In this document: piece by piece, positions 47,171 to 60,070 of the stretch
Layout: each line of letters starts with the position of its first letter
How positions within the stretch are numbered: the first letter of the stretch is position 1
Origin: Aldrovandia affinis
Taxonomy: Eukaryota > Chordata > Actinopteri > Notacanthiformes > Halosauridae
Length of the DNA stretch: 64,000 nucleotides
NCBI GenBank assembly: GCA_029706075.1
Contig: JAINUG010000052.1
Location: forward strand, 3,189,498 to 3,253,497
Direction: 5' to 3'
The notes under the pieces: model-generated
Seen by the model: only the letters and a program-made list of their open reading frames with translations
Database searches by the model: none
Told to the model about the DNA's origin: nothing
Program-made: the position numbers and the translations under genes

Positions 47171-48250
47171 ATTTCAACAGGGCATGTTCGATTACCTTAG
47201 GGCATCCGTAACAGTCCTCCAATCGCTGCCAAATCATGTTCATGCCTGCTGTAGGATGGTGGACATGGACTGACCCGATCCGCCTGGGTTGGGTGGATGA
47301 CTCTGTGCCGAGCTATTTGGCGAGTAGGTCAAGCTCTTCTCTGGCTGTTAGGTTGAGGTCTCTCATGACATCTTTAAAAGACTTCCAAGCTCAATAGTTC
47401 TCTAGGCTGTCGTCAAATTTTGACAGCCCAGTAATCACAATCTCTCTTCTGAGAAGGTAAATAGCCAAGTCGGATGCTTGCGGCAATTCAGACGCACATC
47501 AGTGGTCTCTTAAGGTGGGTGGACGAGACAATAAGAGAAAGGGACGACGTGTATAGTCAGCGGTTCTCATGTCATCCAACCTTTCGCATTTTACATGTAG
47601 TTCTGTCATGGCATTTGCAGGAGGGAAAACCTTGACTTGCGTTTTGCTGAGGGTGGCTGGATTTCTGGGTATCGACTGCATGAGCTGTGAATCTGGAATT
47701 TGCTGCTGAGCGCTTTGTACTGGAGTGTGACTATTCACGTACTCACTGGTGCATTGTGCTTGATCTTCATGAGTAATTTGTGCCAACTCATCAAGATGTT
47801 CTTCTTCCAGTCCAGTCGCTGATTCATAAACTGTGGCTTCAATTGAAGATGCAGTTGCTACCTTCTGTAATTGTAACACAGACTTGCTTCTACCTCCGCT
47901 TTGCGTCGTGCTGCTTCAGCTGACATCCTTTGCTGTTCTTCAATTTCAGCTTTCTCCCTCATCATAACTGCCTTTCTCTATATAGACTTTCATTCGAGCT
48001 GCCTCTGCTTTAGCTCTTGCCTTGCTGGCTGATGACCTGCTTGATTTCGGCGAAGACTTGGCACTAGAGATTTGCGACCTGGTCTCATAGGTCTCCTGAC
48101 TTTGCTCCATATTGTTGTCTTGCTCCAGTGTATGTGTACTTGCTGTAACTGTGAAGAGTAATGATGCAGTGTGCTGGTTACAGTATTCCTGCTGTCTTCA
48201 CCCGCTGCGTATATGTCGTAGAATCCTGTAAGATTCCACTCAAACACACC

Positions 48251-49203
48251 AAATAGCGGAAGTGTCCGAGTGGTAAAGGATAGCGTGTAGCCTTACCTTT
48301 GTGTTACAGGGACGGGATTAAATGGAGGTTAATTAACTCCAACTCGATCTGACTCCAATGTATTAGCTTTTCTCTCTGTTAACCGTTACTTTTAGAATCG
48401 TATAAGCAAATGAGAGACTATAGTCTTTCGGCTCGCGTAGTGTGGCTATCTCTATATGAGATGCAGATGTGCCTTTGGCCTGTCTAAAGCCTAGCAAGGA
48501 TACAGTTGCATATCTTGCAACGGCACTAATGTATAGGCGAGTGACTACGGAGTGCAACATTCTATGTGTGTGTGTTAACTTTAATCTTAAAACCACAACG
48601 TGTAACTGCAGTTTAGATTAATGAGAGATGCTGAGGTATGAAAATGTTTATTAGCCGGTCTTGCAGAAAAACGTCAAACAGAATTTGTGTAACGTAAGAA
48701 TACAAAAACGGCTATACGCGAAAGTTGCGCAGGATGCCACTTTTCCCCCTATATCCCCACACATCAAAGGAAACCATAAAACACCAAATAAGGACAATCA
48801 CTGAAAAACGGAAACTCCCTGCGCTGTTCTTATACGCGCATCACACCACGTTAGTTTCACAGATGGCCGCTGACTGCAGATCATTTGAATTTGCACCATT
48901 CACTTTTGAACAGTGTTCTGAGATCTTCATTAAGTGCCACCTGTACCACATCAATGACACCAACCCACTGCTCAAGACATCAGCACTCCAACAACACCAA
49001 ACATGATTATACTGTATATGTAAATGATGAAGTTACAGTATACCACATTAAACTCAGTGCTGTGGTCAACAGACCTGAAAACAGCCTCCAGCGTGTCCTG
49101 TTTTGCTGAGACAGCATTGTGAGGCAGCTGGGGTAATACCATTGTTCTCGCCTGTTGGCTCCCTGCTGGCAACATAAACACAGTTTATGTCCTTTTACAT
49201 ACA
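48251..49203. other. No defined feature; possible 5' flank of the BEL/Pao remnant
   Basis: Expected place for a 5' LTR, but no repeat of 43459-43930 is seen. A short Ser/Leu-tRNA-like string (AAGTGTCCGAGTGGTAAAGG, 48262-48281) does not extend into a tRNA. Confidence 0.4.
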
Positions 49204-49205
49204 TA

Positions 49206-50345
49206 CACTGCCCGTCCCAAAAAAAAAGTCACACTCTAATATTTAGTTGGACCGCCTTTAGCTTTGATTACGGCATGCATTCGCCGTGGCATCGTTTCGA
49301 TAAGCTTCTGCAATGTCACAACATTTATTTCCGTCCAGAGTTGCATAAATCTTTCGCCAAGATCTTGTATTGATGATGGGAGAGTCGGACCGCTGCGCAA
49401 AGTCTTCTCCAGCACATCCCAAAGATTCTCAATGAGGTTAAGGTCTGGACTCTGTGGTGGCCAACCCATGTGTGAAAATGATGTCTCATGCTCCCTGAAC
49501 CACTCCTTCACAATTTGAGCCCGATGAATCGTGGCATTGTCATCTTGGAATATTCCCGTGCCATCAGGGAAGAAAAAAATCCATTGATGGAAAAACCTGG
49601 TCATTCAGTATATTCAGGTAGTCAGCTGACCTCATTCTTTGGGCACATAACGTTGCTGAACCTAGACCTGACCAACTGCAGCAACCCCAGATCATAACAC
49701 TGCCCCACAGGCTTGTACGGTAGGCACTAGGCATGATGGGTGCATCACATGCACCCATCACTCTGGAACAGGGTACATCTGGACTCATCAGACCACATGA
49801 CCTTCTTCCATTGCTCCAGAGTCCAATCTTTATGCTCCCTAGCAAATTGAAGCCTTTTTTTCCGATTAGCCTCACTGACAAGTGGTTTTCTTAAGGCTAC
49901 ACAGCTGTTTAGTCCCAATCCCTTGAGGTCCCTTCGCATTGTGCATGTGGAAATGCTCTTACTTTCACTATTAAACATAGCTGTGAGTTCTACTGTTGAT
50001 TTTTTACTATATGACCAAACGTTTAAGTGATCGCCGATCACGATCATTCAAGATTTTTTTCCGACCACATTTCTTCCTCGAAGATGATGGTTCACTACTA
50101 TCCTTACAGGTTTTAATAATGCGTTGGACAGTTCTTAACCCAATTTGAGTAGTTTCAGCAATCTCCTTAGCTGTTTTCTTTGCTTGATGCAGGCCAATAA
50201 TTTGACCCTTCTGAAACAGATTAACATCTTTTCCACGACCACAGGATATGTCTTCCGACATGGTTGTTTAAGAAATGAGAATGAAAGGCTCTTACCTATT
50301 TGCTTAGTTAAATCCAGGTGTGACTTTTTTTTTGGCCAGGCAGTG
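49206..50345 (-). mobile_element. Tc1-like transposon, near full coding span (same family as 11634)
   Basis: Bounded by TA at 49204-49205 and 50346-50347. Ends CACTGCCCGTCCCAAAA and TTTTGGCCAGGCAGTG are inverted. Differs from the 11634-12397 copy by retaining the catalytic half. Short (about 30-bp) terminal repeats, unlike the long-armed Tc1s here. Confidence 0.93.
49236..50261 (-). pseudogene. Tc1 transposase with at least two frameshifts
   Basis: Starts MSEDISCGRGKDVNLFQKGQ at 50261. Shift near 50030, then KKSTVELTAMFNSESKSIST to VMWSDESRCTLFQSDG (first Asp). A second shift near 49760-49870 leads to SVMIWGCCSWSGLGS, then [17 protein letters not shown] (second Asp) and [14 protein letters not shown] (Glu). 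Ends KAKGGPTKY at 49236. All three acids are present, length near 340 codons, but not translatable as one protein. Confidence 0.92.
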
Positions 50346-50347
50346 TA

Positions 50348-51930
50348 CATGTCTCGGTATGCAAATTAAAAAAATGCATATACAGAATGCATAAACTGAT
50401 ATTAACTAAATCTGCTGCACTAACATGGGCTTGACAGTCAGTTCAATTAAGCTAGTGGACAAAGCGGTGACACACAGGGCTGATGAAGAATGTTAATTTA
50501 GGTTTGCTTAGATTTAAAATGACTTGTGCTGTGAAATAAAAACAAAAAACAAATCTGATGTTTTGGAGCATTGAACTGATGGACGGAATGCATAACGGTA
50601 ACACACATGAATGATGAAAGGACTGTTGATATTAAAATAGTTAATGTGACAAAGCTTCAGTCGTGCTTAACATTAGCTAGCTAGCAGTCTACAGACAATT
50701 ATGCCATCCGAGTAGTCAATAGCTACCTTACTCTGAGCTAAATAAATAAGATGCTCCAAAACAACAAATATTCTTCAAATAAAATAAATGATATTAAACA
50801 ATAAACACAGGGAGGGAAGTATTACATTTACCTCAATATTTTAGGGCTATTCGGTGAGGTTTTCTGATATAGCTACCTAGCAAACCACCTAATTGAACAT
50901 GGTGTCAATAAGTAAGCATTCGGTAGTTAGTCAAAATTAGTCACGGCCATTTGCAGGCAAGTAATTGCTGCTAGAGACAGTGCCAAAAACCTCTCATCTT
51001 GATACTTAATGGATGCCTGAAACAAGCTTCTTGTCTGTAATATTCACATTAACATTATGTACATTTCCTTTGACATTTAATATAACATGAACGGACCATT
51101 CTCGTCATTATGTATTCTTATGCTCTTATTTTTAATTAATGTTCAGAATTTTTTCCACTTGGGAGTAAAATGTGTAAATAAAGTCGGATTTATTGTTTTA
51201 ATTTCAGGCTGTAAGGCAAAAGGTGACATTTTTGAGAGGAGGTGTAGACTTTAAAGGGACACTGCATGTCGTGCATCTTAGTAGTTTTTTCATAGCGATA
51301 TTGACAAAGTTCATGGAAAATTGACTGTTGTCGGTTTTTGACTTCCAGTTTTAAAAGGCCCATTATAGCCCAACAGGAACAGCTTATGGTTGCAGAGAGA
51401 GCAGTTCACTCCAATGAGCAAATTAAAAACGTCAACGGGTTCAGGAACATCTCCCCAGGGTTGCAGTCTTGCTGGTGAGCAATGAGACTAGGCCAACTGA
51501 ATCCCTCCCTCCACTAGATCGTGGGGCTTATCCACACACTAGAGCCGTGCCTTGCTCTATGCACCACGTTGAAAAAGAATGGCCCCCAGGAAGAAGCAGT
51601 TCATACTTTATTCATACTAGGTTCAATATTGTGCTCACTTATAAATTGAGAGTACGGAAGCTACCACAAAAATATGGATATCCATCAGACCCAAATTGGA
51701 CCCAAATTGACTTAATCTCAAAAACAACTTAGAACACAGAACCCAAACTTCATACATGCATCAATGAGGGTCATTCCACGGTCTGGAATGACCCTTATGT
51801 ATTATTGTGCATTTTCTTTTATGATACGTTTTATATGGGCCAAGCACTTAAATGCACAATGGAAGATTCAAACTTGTTTACTGTAAGCCCAGAGCCAAAG
51901 CTCCCTCCAGTCAATGGTGCAAGCCAGCCT
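50348..51930. other. Mostly unrecognised; one LINE-tail scrap
   Basis: Only 51087-51128 is recognised: TTCTCGTCATTATGTATTCT, the tail seen at 13372-13412. The remaining DNA has no supported exon or element ends. Confidence 0.45.
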
Positions 51931-51933
51931 TAT

Positions 51934-53100
51934 TAATCAATCAATCAATCTTTATTTTTGTATAGCGCCATTTACAAACAGGTTGTCACACAGCGCTTCA
52001 CAATTGGCATTTTCCAGAGGGAATCAAAAAACCAGAAAACCATTGGAGCCAATGTAGGAAACTGGAAAATTATTCCGACCCCTTAAAAGGCGGTCGAGAT
52101 GAACTCCTGGAAAATTGTGGGATACAGAGAAAAACAACACAAATAGTCCTTGAGGCTCATGTGGCTTAACAGACCACTGGAAGGGCATTCTAAGTGTAGG
52201 AGTGGGGTGGACCTCATCCTCCAGATACCAGGGCAGGGCGGGGATGGAACCAGCAGCTAGGGTCTGGGCCAGCGGCATCCGGCTAACACATGGCAGGGGT
52301 GGGGGTTGACTCTGGGGCAGGTGAGCCGGGCAGGTGCCACGGAGCCGGGAGAAAAGAGGAAAGGTGCAATTATGACTATGATAAATATCACGCCGGATCA
52401 GGGGAAGAGTAGTGATAACACTTTTGCACCAGCAGAAGTAATCTAGGGCAGCATAACTAATTAGGTGAGTGGCACAGGGAGCACGCAGCCATGAGGGCAC
52501 TCAGAGACCATCCCACCACATCATCAGCAGTCCTGATAGGGGCGGATCATCACTTATGATTGGTGACAGTAAGGATAGCTCATTGCACCAGAAGGCTCTA
52601 TTTGCTCGCCCCCTCCACATCTGCACCTAATGACTATAAGAGAGACTAAAGAGATGCGTTTTTAACCTAGACTTGAAAATTGAGACCGTGTCTGACTCCT
52701 TCACAGAGATGGGTAGACTGTTCCACAGTAAAGGAGCTCTATAGGAGAAAGCTCTGCCACCTGCTGTATTTTTTGATATTCTAGGGACTACCAAGTTGCC
52801 TGCATCTTGTGAGCGAAGTGAACGTGGGGGATTGTACGGATGAAGTAGATCCGTCAAGTAAGAGGGTGCAAGTCCATGCAACACCTTATAAGTTAAGAGG
52901 AGTACCTTATAGTCTACACGATAGTTTATAGGAAGCCAGTGAAGTGACGCTAACACAGGACTAATGTGCTCATATTTCTTTGTTCTAGTCAGGATCCTTG
53001 CAGCAGCATTCTGTATTACAAGCCACAGATTAAACCCAATTGCTCTCTGATCATTTAAGGACAGTGCGAATCATGTTAAGGGTCTTAAGAGTTGATGAGC
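51934..53100 (-). mobile_element. LINE (L2/Rex-type) 3' end, 5'-truncated
   Basis: The minus strand encodes the C-terminal part of a non-LTR reverse transcriptase at 52627-52956 (LASLHWLPINYRVDYKVLLL, RSLRSQDAGNLVVPRI, SYRAPLLWNSLPISVKESDT, FKSRLKTHLFSLSY), followed by a 3' UTR with AGCGCTGTGTGACAACCTG and a (GATT)n tail at 51934-51950. The upstream part (52957-53100) also reads as common LINE sequence in a broken frame. RT catalytic domain is absent. Confidence 0.85.
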
Positions 53101-54605
53101 TTAAGTTACATTTGGCACGAAAACTAAACCTAATCTAGAGATTAATTAATTAACAGTGCCCACATTTCTCCATGATGAACTTTAAGGGGTTCTCAAAGTG
53201 GAGCGCTCCCAGATTTCAATAATTTGATACGTTTTTACTTACCTGAATACAAATGTGTGCCTGAACTGTGACGTAGCACCAAGCACTTATGTAGTTCAGA
53301 ACAGGAAGAATTGGTGAAAAACTATATAATTTAAAGAAATTGACACCTTGGTGGTTTATATTTTCTGACACATTGGTTTTGAATCAGGAAACGCATACAT
53401 TGTCCATGAAAATACTATAGATCTTACTTCATACATTACACAATTAAAAGGCATATTCAATAGGAAGGGTGTACATTCCCACTAAATATTTTAAGGTTAC
53501 CCCATGTTCACATCTTTACTGACCCGTTGCAAACAAACCGTACACGGTTAATTTCCTTATTAGTATATAATACTAGCATATTCATACAGTTAATCAGATC
53601 AATTACTGGCATTACAGATTTGAATTTAATTTTTAACCAGGAATTCCCTTGAATGCACCACATTCTGAAATAATGAAGCTTGTTAGTATGATAGTATTAT
53701 TGTAAACTCTGTACAGCTAAAGGAGGATCAGAGAAAAAACGAAAACCAGCAATATCACTGACCAAGCTCATAATCCTAAAAGCTGAAATCCATGGACATC
53801 AAGAATATAATCCCATTCATATGCGCTAAGAGAAACATCTGGTCCAAGCCAGCTTTGATATGCAAAATCTCTGCTATAAATACAACAACTCAAAAGCTAG
53901 GTAATTCAGAATTCTTTCATTTGTTTTAAGTGTTTTTAACCGTACTGCCATCTCCTTTTATATTTACAAAGGTTTATTGCATTTCAAAAAATATTTAAAA
54001 TATTGTATTATAAATGCATGGCAGAGGATGTATTTTAGAAAATGTGTTTCTAAAACAAAGCGTAAATCATAATTATGGGACAAACCAAAGTCAACTGTGG
54101 ACTCATATCGAAATGAAAAGATGGCCCAACATTTGAAACATCAAGGAGCTATAGACTGAACTTTATCTTGCTTGCTACTTCTAAATTGAGGCAAACAAAC
54201 ACATTAGAATTCACAGATTTTTGTATCGACTCAGTACACTATTTTTCCTGTCTGTTCACCACATTTGGGAAACAATAAGGGTGGTTTTCTGGCTGAATTT
54301 ACATGAAAATACTTGGGGTGCAGTGGATCACCAAGTTCAAAATTTGGCACATACCTTGGATTTTAGCTCATGGTTCACCTGAAGCATATGCATGACTTTT
54401 TCTAATTCTGTTCATTTTGAGAGAATTTAATATCAAATACCATGTAACGCATATTGGCAACAAGTCAAAACTTGTCCTGCTTCAAATCTCTGCAAGGATT
54501 TGGTATGGGTATGAATAACACCATTAGACAATGATTTCCTAGAGGACATAAACTGGCAATGCTGGAATTGGCCTTTTCCTTCCTCATGACACGCTCTAAG
54601 GAAAA
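53101..54605. other. No recognised feature
   Basis: AT-rich DNA with no supported exon, repeat end or RNA gene. Confidence 0.45.
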
Positions 54606-54613
54606 CTTCAAAC

Positions 54614-55175
54614 TAGGCATGGGACGGTTACCGTAATAATGGTATGCCGCGGTATAACAGGCCACGGTATAACTAACTACAAACATTTAGTTTCCACGGT
54701 ATATGCTCTACGGTATTTTTTATTGAAAGAAGCAAAAAAATAAAATAATGCTATGCCGAAAATCTATGCACCCCCCCGAAAACGAACCTAAGGTAATTGA
54801 GATTCCGAATTTCACTTGGTGCAGAATTCTACTTATGGCGGCATTGCGCGCGGAGTCAGTGGATTAGAAAGTGAAACCTAGCTATGCCTATGGTTGTAGA
54901 GCTGCAGGTTTAGGCTCATTACATTTATTTTGAATTTTATTTTGAAGTGTTTTATTTTGAAGTGTTTTATTTTTCAGAAAATAATAGTTTTACAGTATAA
55001 AGTTTACAAAAATATTGAACAAATATTCTGTTAAAATAAAAGAAATCGTAAAAAAAAAATCTGTTTGTTTTTTTACCCAGATTTTAGAGGTGCGCCGCCG
55101 CCGCGCTAATGGTATACCGCTGTATTTTTTCCCAAGGTTATCATTAAGTCAAAATCTCATACCGTCCCATGCCTA
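54614..55175. mobile_element. hAT-like MITE with perfect 8-bp target duplication
   Basis: Ends TAGGCATGGGACGGT and ATACCGTCCCATGCCTA are inverted. Flanks CTTCAAAC at 54606-54613 and 55176-55183 are identical. GGTAT/GCGGTAT words are repeated inside both ends. No transposase. Ends resemble the MITE at 13029-13497. Confidence 0.9.
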
Positions 55176-55265
55176 CTTCAAACACAGTGAGTCACACCTG
55201 AGCAAGTAATATCTCAATGCAAAATGTTTCAAACACATGCAGCTGTTTTTTTATGTTGACATGTA

Positions 55266-56988
55266 AACATCGAACAAAAAGTTCATAAATTTGTTTGGTA
55301 GATTATTTCTCTGTTGTAACAATGCTTCTTGGCAATACATTTTATACCGTTGGAAAGCCTGTTTATTTCCCTTTTAAATGGTGCCCCATTTGTAAGGAAC
55401 ATGCATTTGTGGGATGAGCAGCACAGCTGAGTATGTGGGTTGCGCCCATGAAAAATTTGCCAAATCTTCTCTGCCAATGCCAAACAGCTTATTCTGCTGT
55501 TGCTATTGACTCGTTTGGTGGATTGGATGATTGAAGTCTATCAGTAACAAGGAAGAAACAAGACATAGGCAATTTATTCATTGAACAGTCAGGAGCCTCA
55601 GTAGCGTGTGGAAGAACCATACACAGCCACAACAGCCTGGTACCTCCTCCTCATGCTGGTCACCAGCGTGGTCACACACTGCTGTAGGATGGCATTCCAC
55701 TCCTCAACCAGGATTTGTCGCAAGTCAGCCAACATGGTTGCGTTGGTCACTCTAGCACAAACAGCATGCCCAAGCTAATCCCACAAGTGTTCAATTGGAT
55801 TGAGGTCAGGACTGTTGGCAGGCCATTCCATTCTCTCTACTCCCAAATTCTGGAGGTAGTCTCTGATAAACCCCGCTCTGTGGGGGCGAGCGTTGTCATC
55901 TTGGAGGATGGAGTTCAGTCCCAGACTGTGGAGATATGGGATTGCCACTGGTTGCAGAATCTCATCGCGATATCTCTCTGCATTGAGATTGCCTCCAATG
56001 ATGACAAGCCTCGTTTTTCCAGTGATGGAGATGCCGCCCCACACCATCACACTGCCTCCACCAAAAGGTGTTACTCTATCAGTGCAGCAATCAGCAAAGC
56101 GTTCTCCCCGTCTTCTCCACACTTTTACCCTACAATCCAACTTCCGTAGGCAGAATCTGGACTCATCGCTGAACATAACGTTCCTCCACATGTTCAGGTT
56201 CCAGTGCAGGTATTGCCGACACCAGCGCAAACGGGCCTGATGGTGAAGGGCAGTCATGGCAGGCCTCCTGGCAGCCCTATGAGCCCGGAGATTGGCTGCG
56301 TGCAGTCCGTTCCGGATTGTCTGGGCCGAGCCGTGTGCCATATCGTCCTGCAAACCTTGACTGCAAATCTGTAGAAGACAGCCTACGGTTCCTAAGTGCT
56401 GAAAGGGTGAGGAACCGGTCTTCTTGGGGTGTCGTCTTCTTGGGGACGCCCACTTCGCGGTCTGTCTCTGACATCCCCCGTTTCATGGAACTTGGCCTTC
56501 AGTTTGGAGATGGTACTAGGGCTCACTCCAAATAATGCTGCAACTTGCTTTTGCGGAACACCAGCTTGAAGTTGCCCTATTGCACGGGCCTTATCGAGAT
56601 CAGACAAACGTGGCATGCCGATTCTTGGAGCAGACACCAATTGACCACTGTAGCAGGGCCCATGCTCACAGGTGCTGCCAATCAGGTGCCAATCAGGCAC
56701 CTGATTGTCAGCACCTGGGGGTACCGGAAGCTCAAATCAAAAGTCAATAGCAACATCAGAATAAGCCGTTTGGCATTGGCAGAGAAGATTTGGCAAATGT
56801 TTCATGGGCGCAACCCACATACTCAGCTGTGCTGCTCATCCCACAATGCATGTTCCTTACAAATGGGGCACCATTTAAAAGGGAAATAAACAGGCTTTCC
56901 AATGGTATACAATTTATTACCAAGAAGCATTGTTACAACAGAGAAATAATCTACCAAACACAGATTTCCGAACTTTTTGTTCGATGTT
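55266..56988 (-). mobile_element. Tc1-like transposon with about 230-bp inverted ends
   Basis: Left arm 55266-55500 and right arm about 56755-56988 are inverted copies (landmarks AACATCGAACAAAAAGTTC, TGGTGCCCCATTTGTAAGGA, GCAGCACAGCTGAGTATGTG). TA flanks at 55264-55265 and 56989-56990. Encodes a transposase between the arms on the minus strand. Confidence 0.92.
55598..56616 (-). pseudogene. Tc1 transposase with intact DDE but frameshifts and a stop
   Basis: Starts MPRLSDLDKARAIGQLQAGV at 56616 with the helix-turn-helix (QKQVAALFGVSPSTISKL). Shift near 56440 (into RFLTLSALRNRRLSSTDLQS), shift near 56320 (into QTIRNGLHAANLRAHRAARR). First Asp in MFSDESRFCLRK, second in LQDDNARPHRAGF, Glu in [16 protein letters not shown] then replaces a Gln codon just after LWD (55775-55777), and the frame continues to GSSTRY at 55598. 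A different Tc1 lineage from the others in the window. Confidence 0.92.
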
Positions 56989-57020
56989 TAGGTTTTGTGT
57001 ATTAGTCTCCAAAACACATT

Positions 57021-58116
57021 GGGCCCCATTTTGGTGAATTAGGACGGTGCTGTTAACGCAGACGCAAAGCGAAGACGGTGGCGCTTTAGGGCGTGTCTAA
57101 CACAGTTTCTGTAATTTTGTGACTTAGGACGATAGCACACCTCCGGCGCAGTTGTAAAAGAGGTTGGATTAACTTTAAAAAAATACATGTGGGTGTGGTG
57201 GGGGTTTGGTTTCATAATGGCCAATCAGAACACCCATTTTCTATCCCTTTAAATACCAGTGCGCTAACGCTATAGCAAAATGGCAATTTTTCCTTATTTG
57301 TAGGCTTTCCAACTTAAAGAACAACGTTTCTTTTCTTCTAACTTAATGTAATTGTTAAACCGAAAGCAATAAATAACAAACTCACAACTGCAACTAGGCC
57401 TGTTTCATTTATTTTCGTCATGCAGAAGAAACTGCATGTACAGCCGAACTGATAGCCGTCTGGCCAACACCGGCTACTAAACCCAGGGTTTGCTCACAGT
57501 ATCGCCTTCAGCGTCCAATTATGTACTCCATTTTCTGTAGTGAAAATGGAAAGAATAAAACCCTTTCACATAAGAAAAACAATGTGCATACAAACATATA
57601 TTTATTTAACAGGTGTATCTTACTGAACGGTAGTGATGGATGGCCTGCTGGCTTCAGTCTTTCATGTCCGTGCATTGAATAACCACAAGCTGTGGCGAAA
57701 TCGTTTTTGGCTCAGTTGATTACGCTTGCAAGTTACCCATGGATTGGACGATTTTCCTCAATGTGGGGTAAAATTAACAATATTCACAAAACATTCTCAT
57801 GTGATTTCAGATAATGTGCGCATCAATACAGTCAACAAATTGCACAGAGCGCCAGCGTTTGCGCTAAGAGGTGGTCTAGTTGGACGTTAACGCAAACTCA
57901 TTATTTGACACCAAACCTGCATAGCGCCCAACTGTTTTCATTGTCACACCCCCTATTGCACTGCCCAACCCATAGTCGCGTAAACGCCTTCACTGCACAC
58001 CACTAAATGACCAAACTCGGCGGAGACGGGAAATATTCAGTTTGCGACAGACGAAACTGGCAATTCGCCTGCGCTAGGGCATAACACCGCTTAGCACCGG
58101 CACGAAAATAGGGCCC
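57021..58116. mobile_element. Harbinger-like non-autonomous element
   Basis: Ends GGGCCCCATTTTGGTG and CACGAAAATAGGGCCC are inverted with two changes. Flanks ATT (57018-57020 and 58117-58119) form a 3-bp target duplication, the length used by PIF/Harbinger. Contains GGCCAATCAGAACACCC (CCAAT-like) near 57219 and several GCGC-rich words near the ends (GGCGCTTTAGG, GCGCCAGCGTTTGCGC). No transposase recognised. Confidence 0.75.
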
Positions 58117-58119
58117 ATT

Positions 58120-59810
58120 GGCATTAAACACACAATTCAATAAACTCATCATTTACCAGTAATGATACCAAAGGTAGCAACTAAAAGTCCAGACTTGGAG
58201 CCTGTACTCCACGCAGACTAAACACTTCCTACTGAATATAGAATAATTACCTGTAATACCTCAAGGACAGTTAGTGCGCATATCAAAGCAAGAGATAGAC
58301 ATAATTATTCAAAATGTGCTGACAAAGAGAGATGTCAGGATACTGAAATTAATCTTATTTCAGGATGTCTAGCATTGGGGTTGTAGGCTCACTCAAATGA
58401 GATGCCGGTTCAACAATAATTTATTCATAAGCAAAATACGCACGAATCACACACACTGGGTAGATTAAGGCAAAACAATACTTCAAAATTGAATGTCATC
58501 TCCCCTTTTAAACCCCAAATGTCCACCCCGATCAAGATATTGAAAATCAGTTGAATAGGATGGTTGAAGGGATTTGAATTCAAACGGCTGTTTGCATTCA
58601 GTTGTTACCCATCTCTGAGTGTCATACCTTTTGGCTTGGGATAGAAACTCACCGTACACTTACAGTCTCCCCTCAGCCTGGTCATGGGCTTTGTTTCAAA
58701 ACCCTGTTATAATTCAAATACGGCGATTTTAATTAGAACGCCCCTCAGACCATCCAAGAACACTGAGGCAGGCATACCACTTTTCCTTAAGAATCATTGT
58801 GGATTTTCATGGTCAACTGGATTTCTAATGCAATACAGAAAGCATAACTTAAGACAATGTATTACATTTTATCATTTCTGGCCCACAATCTAGAGATAAT
58901 TGGGTTGGCTTGCGTAACACACACAATAGAGATCTGCTTTGCAAAGCCCCCCAAAAATCTGGCAATGACGCAAAACGCATCATGTTAAAACGCATCATTA
59001 GCAGACAACTGCAGCACGGAGATCAGAGAATAAATGGAGTAGAAAACTTACTTCATCCTCGATCATTCTGAAATGTCTCCCTGGTGATGCGTCTTCAAAA
59101 CATAAGCGCACACTTGTCCGGTCCGCATTTATGTCACATAGCCTAGACATTAGCAATAGTTTATGTAATTTGACAAAGCAGACACGGTCTAATTTTTCTT
59201 TGATTCTTCACATCGAGCACCTATGAATCATTGCGTTTTCAGCACACAATTTAGTGTACGCCCATTAGCCGTTTATTTAAATGACTTGAATACACAAGCC
59301 TAGTAGCTACCTGAGGTAGGTGTGTGTGTGTATTCCAAGTCATTTGTCTTTGTCTACTCCATCTGATTACTACAATCAACCACTCAACACAAGCTAGTTC
59401 TGCTAGTCATCAGCAATACAGCAGTTGCACCAGGATGCCACTCAACTTTATTTGATGAAGAGGCTATTCAGTATGGTTGACGCCTCTCAGGTCAAGCAGC
59501 AAGTGAGGCAGCAACCACAAAGTCAGGCAAATGGAGATGCATCATGGGAATTATAGTTCTTTAGGCAAGACTGCTCAATTTCAGTAACATGCAATAAACT
59601 AGATTTTTCTTCAAATGGCATGGGGAAAATGGATGTACTACAATAACAACAGGTAGCGTGTTCAGCTATAGCACCAATTCTTGGGTGTAGTGACATGCCC
59701 CACAGTCCGTACTCGCAAGAGCCAACAAGGCACCTGCAGTACATACATACATAGACACACATGCTAGCCTGCACCCTACTGAACTGATAGAGGGCTAAAA
59801 ATCTATTGTT
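58120..59810. other. No recognised feature
   Basis: Mixed DNA. On the minus strand GAGGATGAA/GTAAGTTT (59053-59045 region) is a good donor sequence and could end a non-coding gnb1 exon, but nothing else supports it. Confidence 0.35.
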
Positions 59811-59847
59811 TCTTAATGCAGTGTGAGCTACCAATTGTGGTTGCAAT

Positions 59848-60070
59848 TCGAAACCCGCATCTCTGGCCGGGAGCCCCAATTGGGAGCATCTGTCTGCCCC
59901 AGGGGGTGGGGAAAGGGAAAGTCGGCACAAGCTTGCCGAGGAGCAGGTGCCAAGGGCGTTCCAAAAGAGCAGGTGGACGAAGTTCCGTCTTGGAGGAGAC
60001 GGATCATTGTCGGCCTCGGGGATAATAGCTTGACCCAGAGGATGGGCGGCAGGCTCATGAGGGGCGGGTA
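59848..60070 (+). repeat. Diverged SINE-body-like sequence
   Basis: GGCCGGGAGCCCCAATTGGG and CTGTCTGCCCCAGGGGG follow the same order as in the SINE body at 43182-43240, but the tRNA head is not recognisable and the rest (to 60070) is unmatched. No target duplication found. Confidence 0.5.

Larger units (their letters stand above)
43931..48250 (-). mobile_element. BEL/Pao LTR retrotransposon remnant (gag-pol)
   Basis: Minus-strand fragments follow the BEL/Pao order. A gag-like region lies at 47500-48250. Reverse transcriptase follows (46634-46800: VYHPQKSGKIRVVFDSSSQH, FNDTLLCGPGLNNLLLGVLM), then an RT/RNase H region (45705-46091: LCDSLGFVAPVTVQGKSLVR). The integrase zinc-binding part is CVTCRKLRG near 44800, the integrase core end IGIARHILDALLL to MNNRPLVSIS at 44240-44350, and the C-terminal basic region RRKWRGERPNIQEGDIVLL near 44030-44090. 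Reading frames are broken many times. Paired LTRs were not found. Confidence 0.85.

Noticed and set aside
48256..48330. tRNA-like string AAGTGTCCGAGTGGTAAAGG
   Set aside because: Resembles the D-arm of a Ser/Leu tRNA but no anticodon arm, B box or acceptor pairing follows. At most a tRNA scrap.
52024..52500. 158-codon minus-strand ORF
   Set aside because: Lies in the 3' UTR-like part of a LINE copy and has no domain; not a gene.
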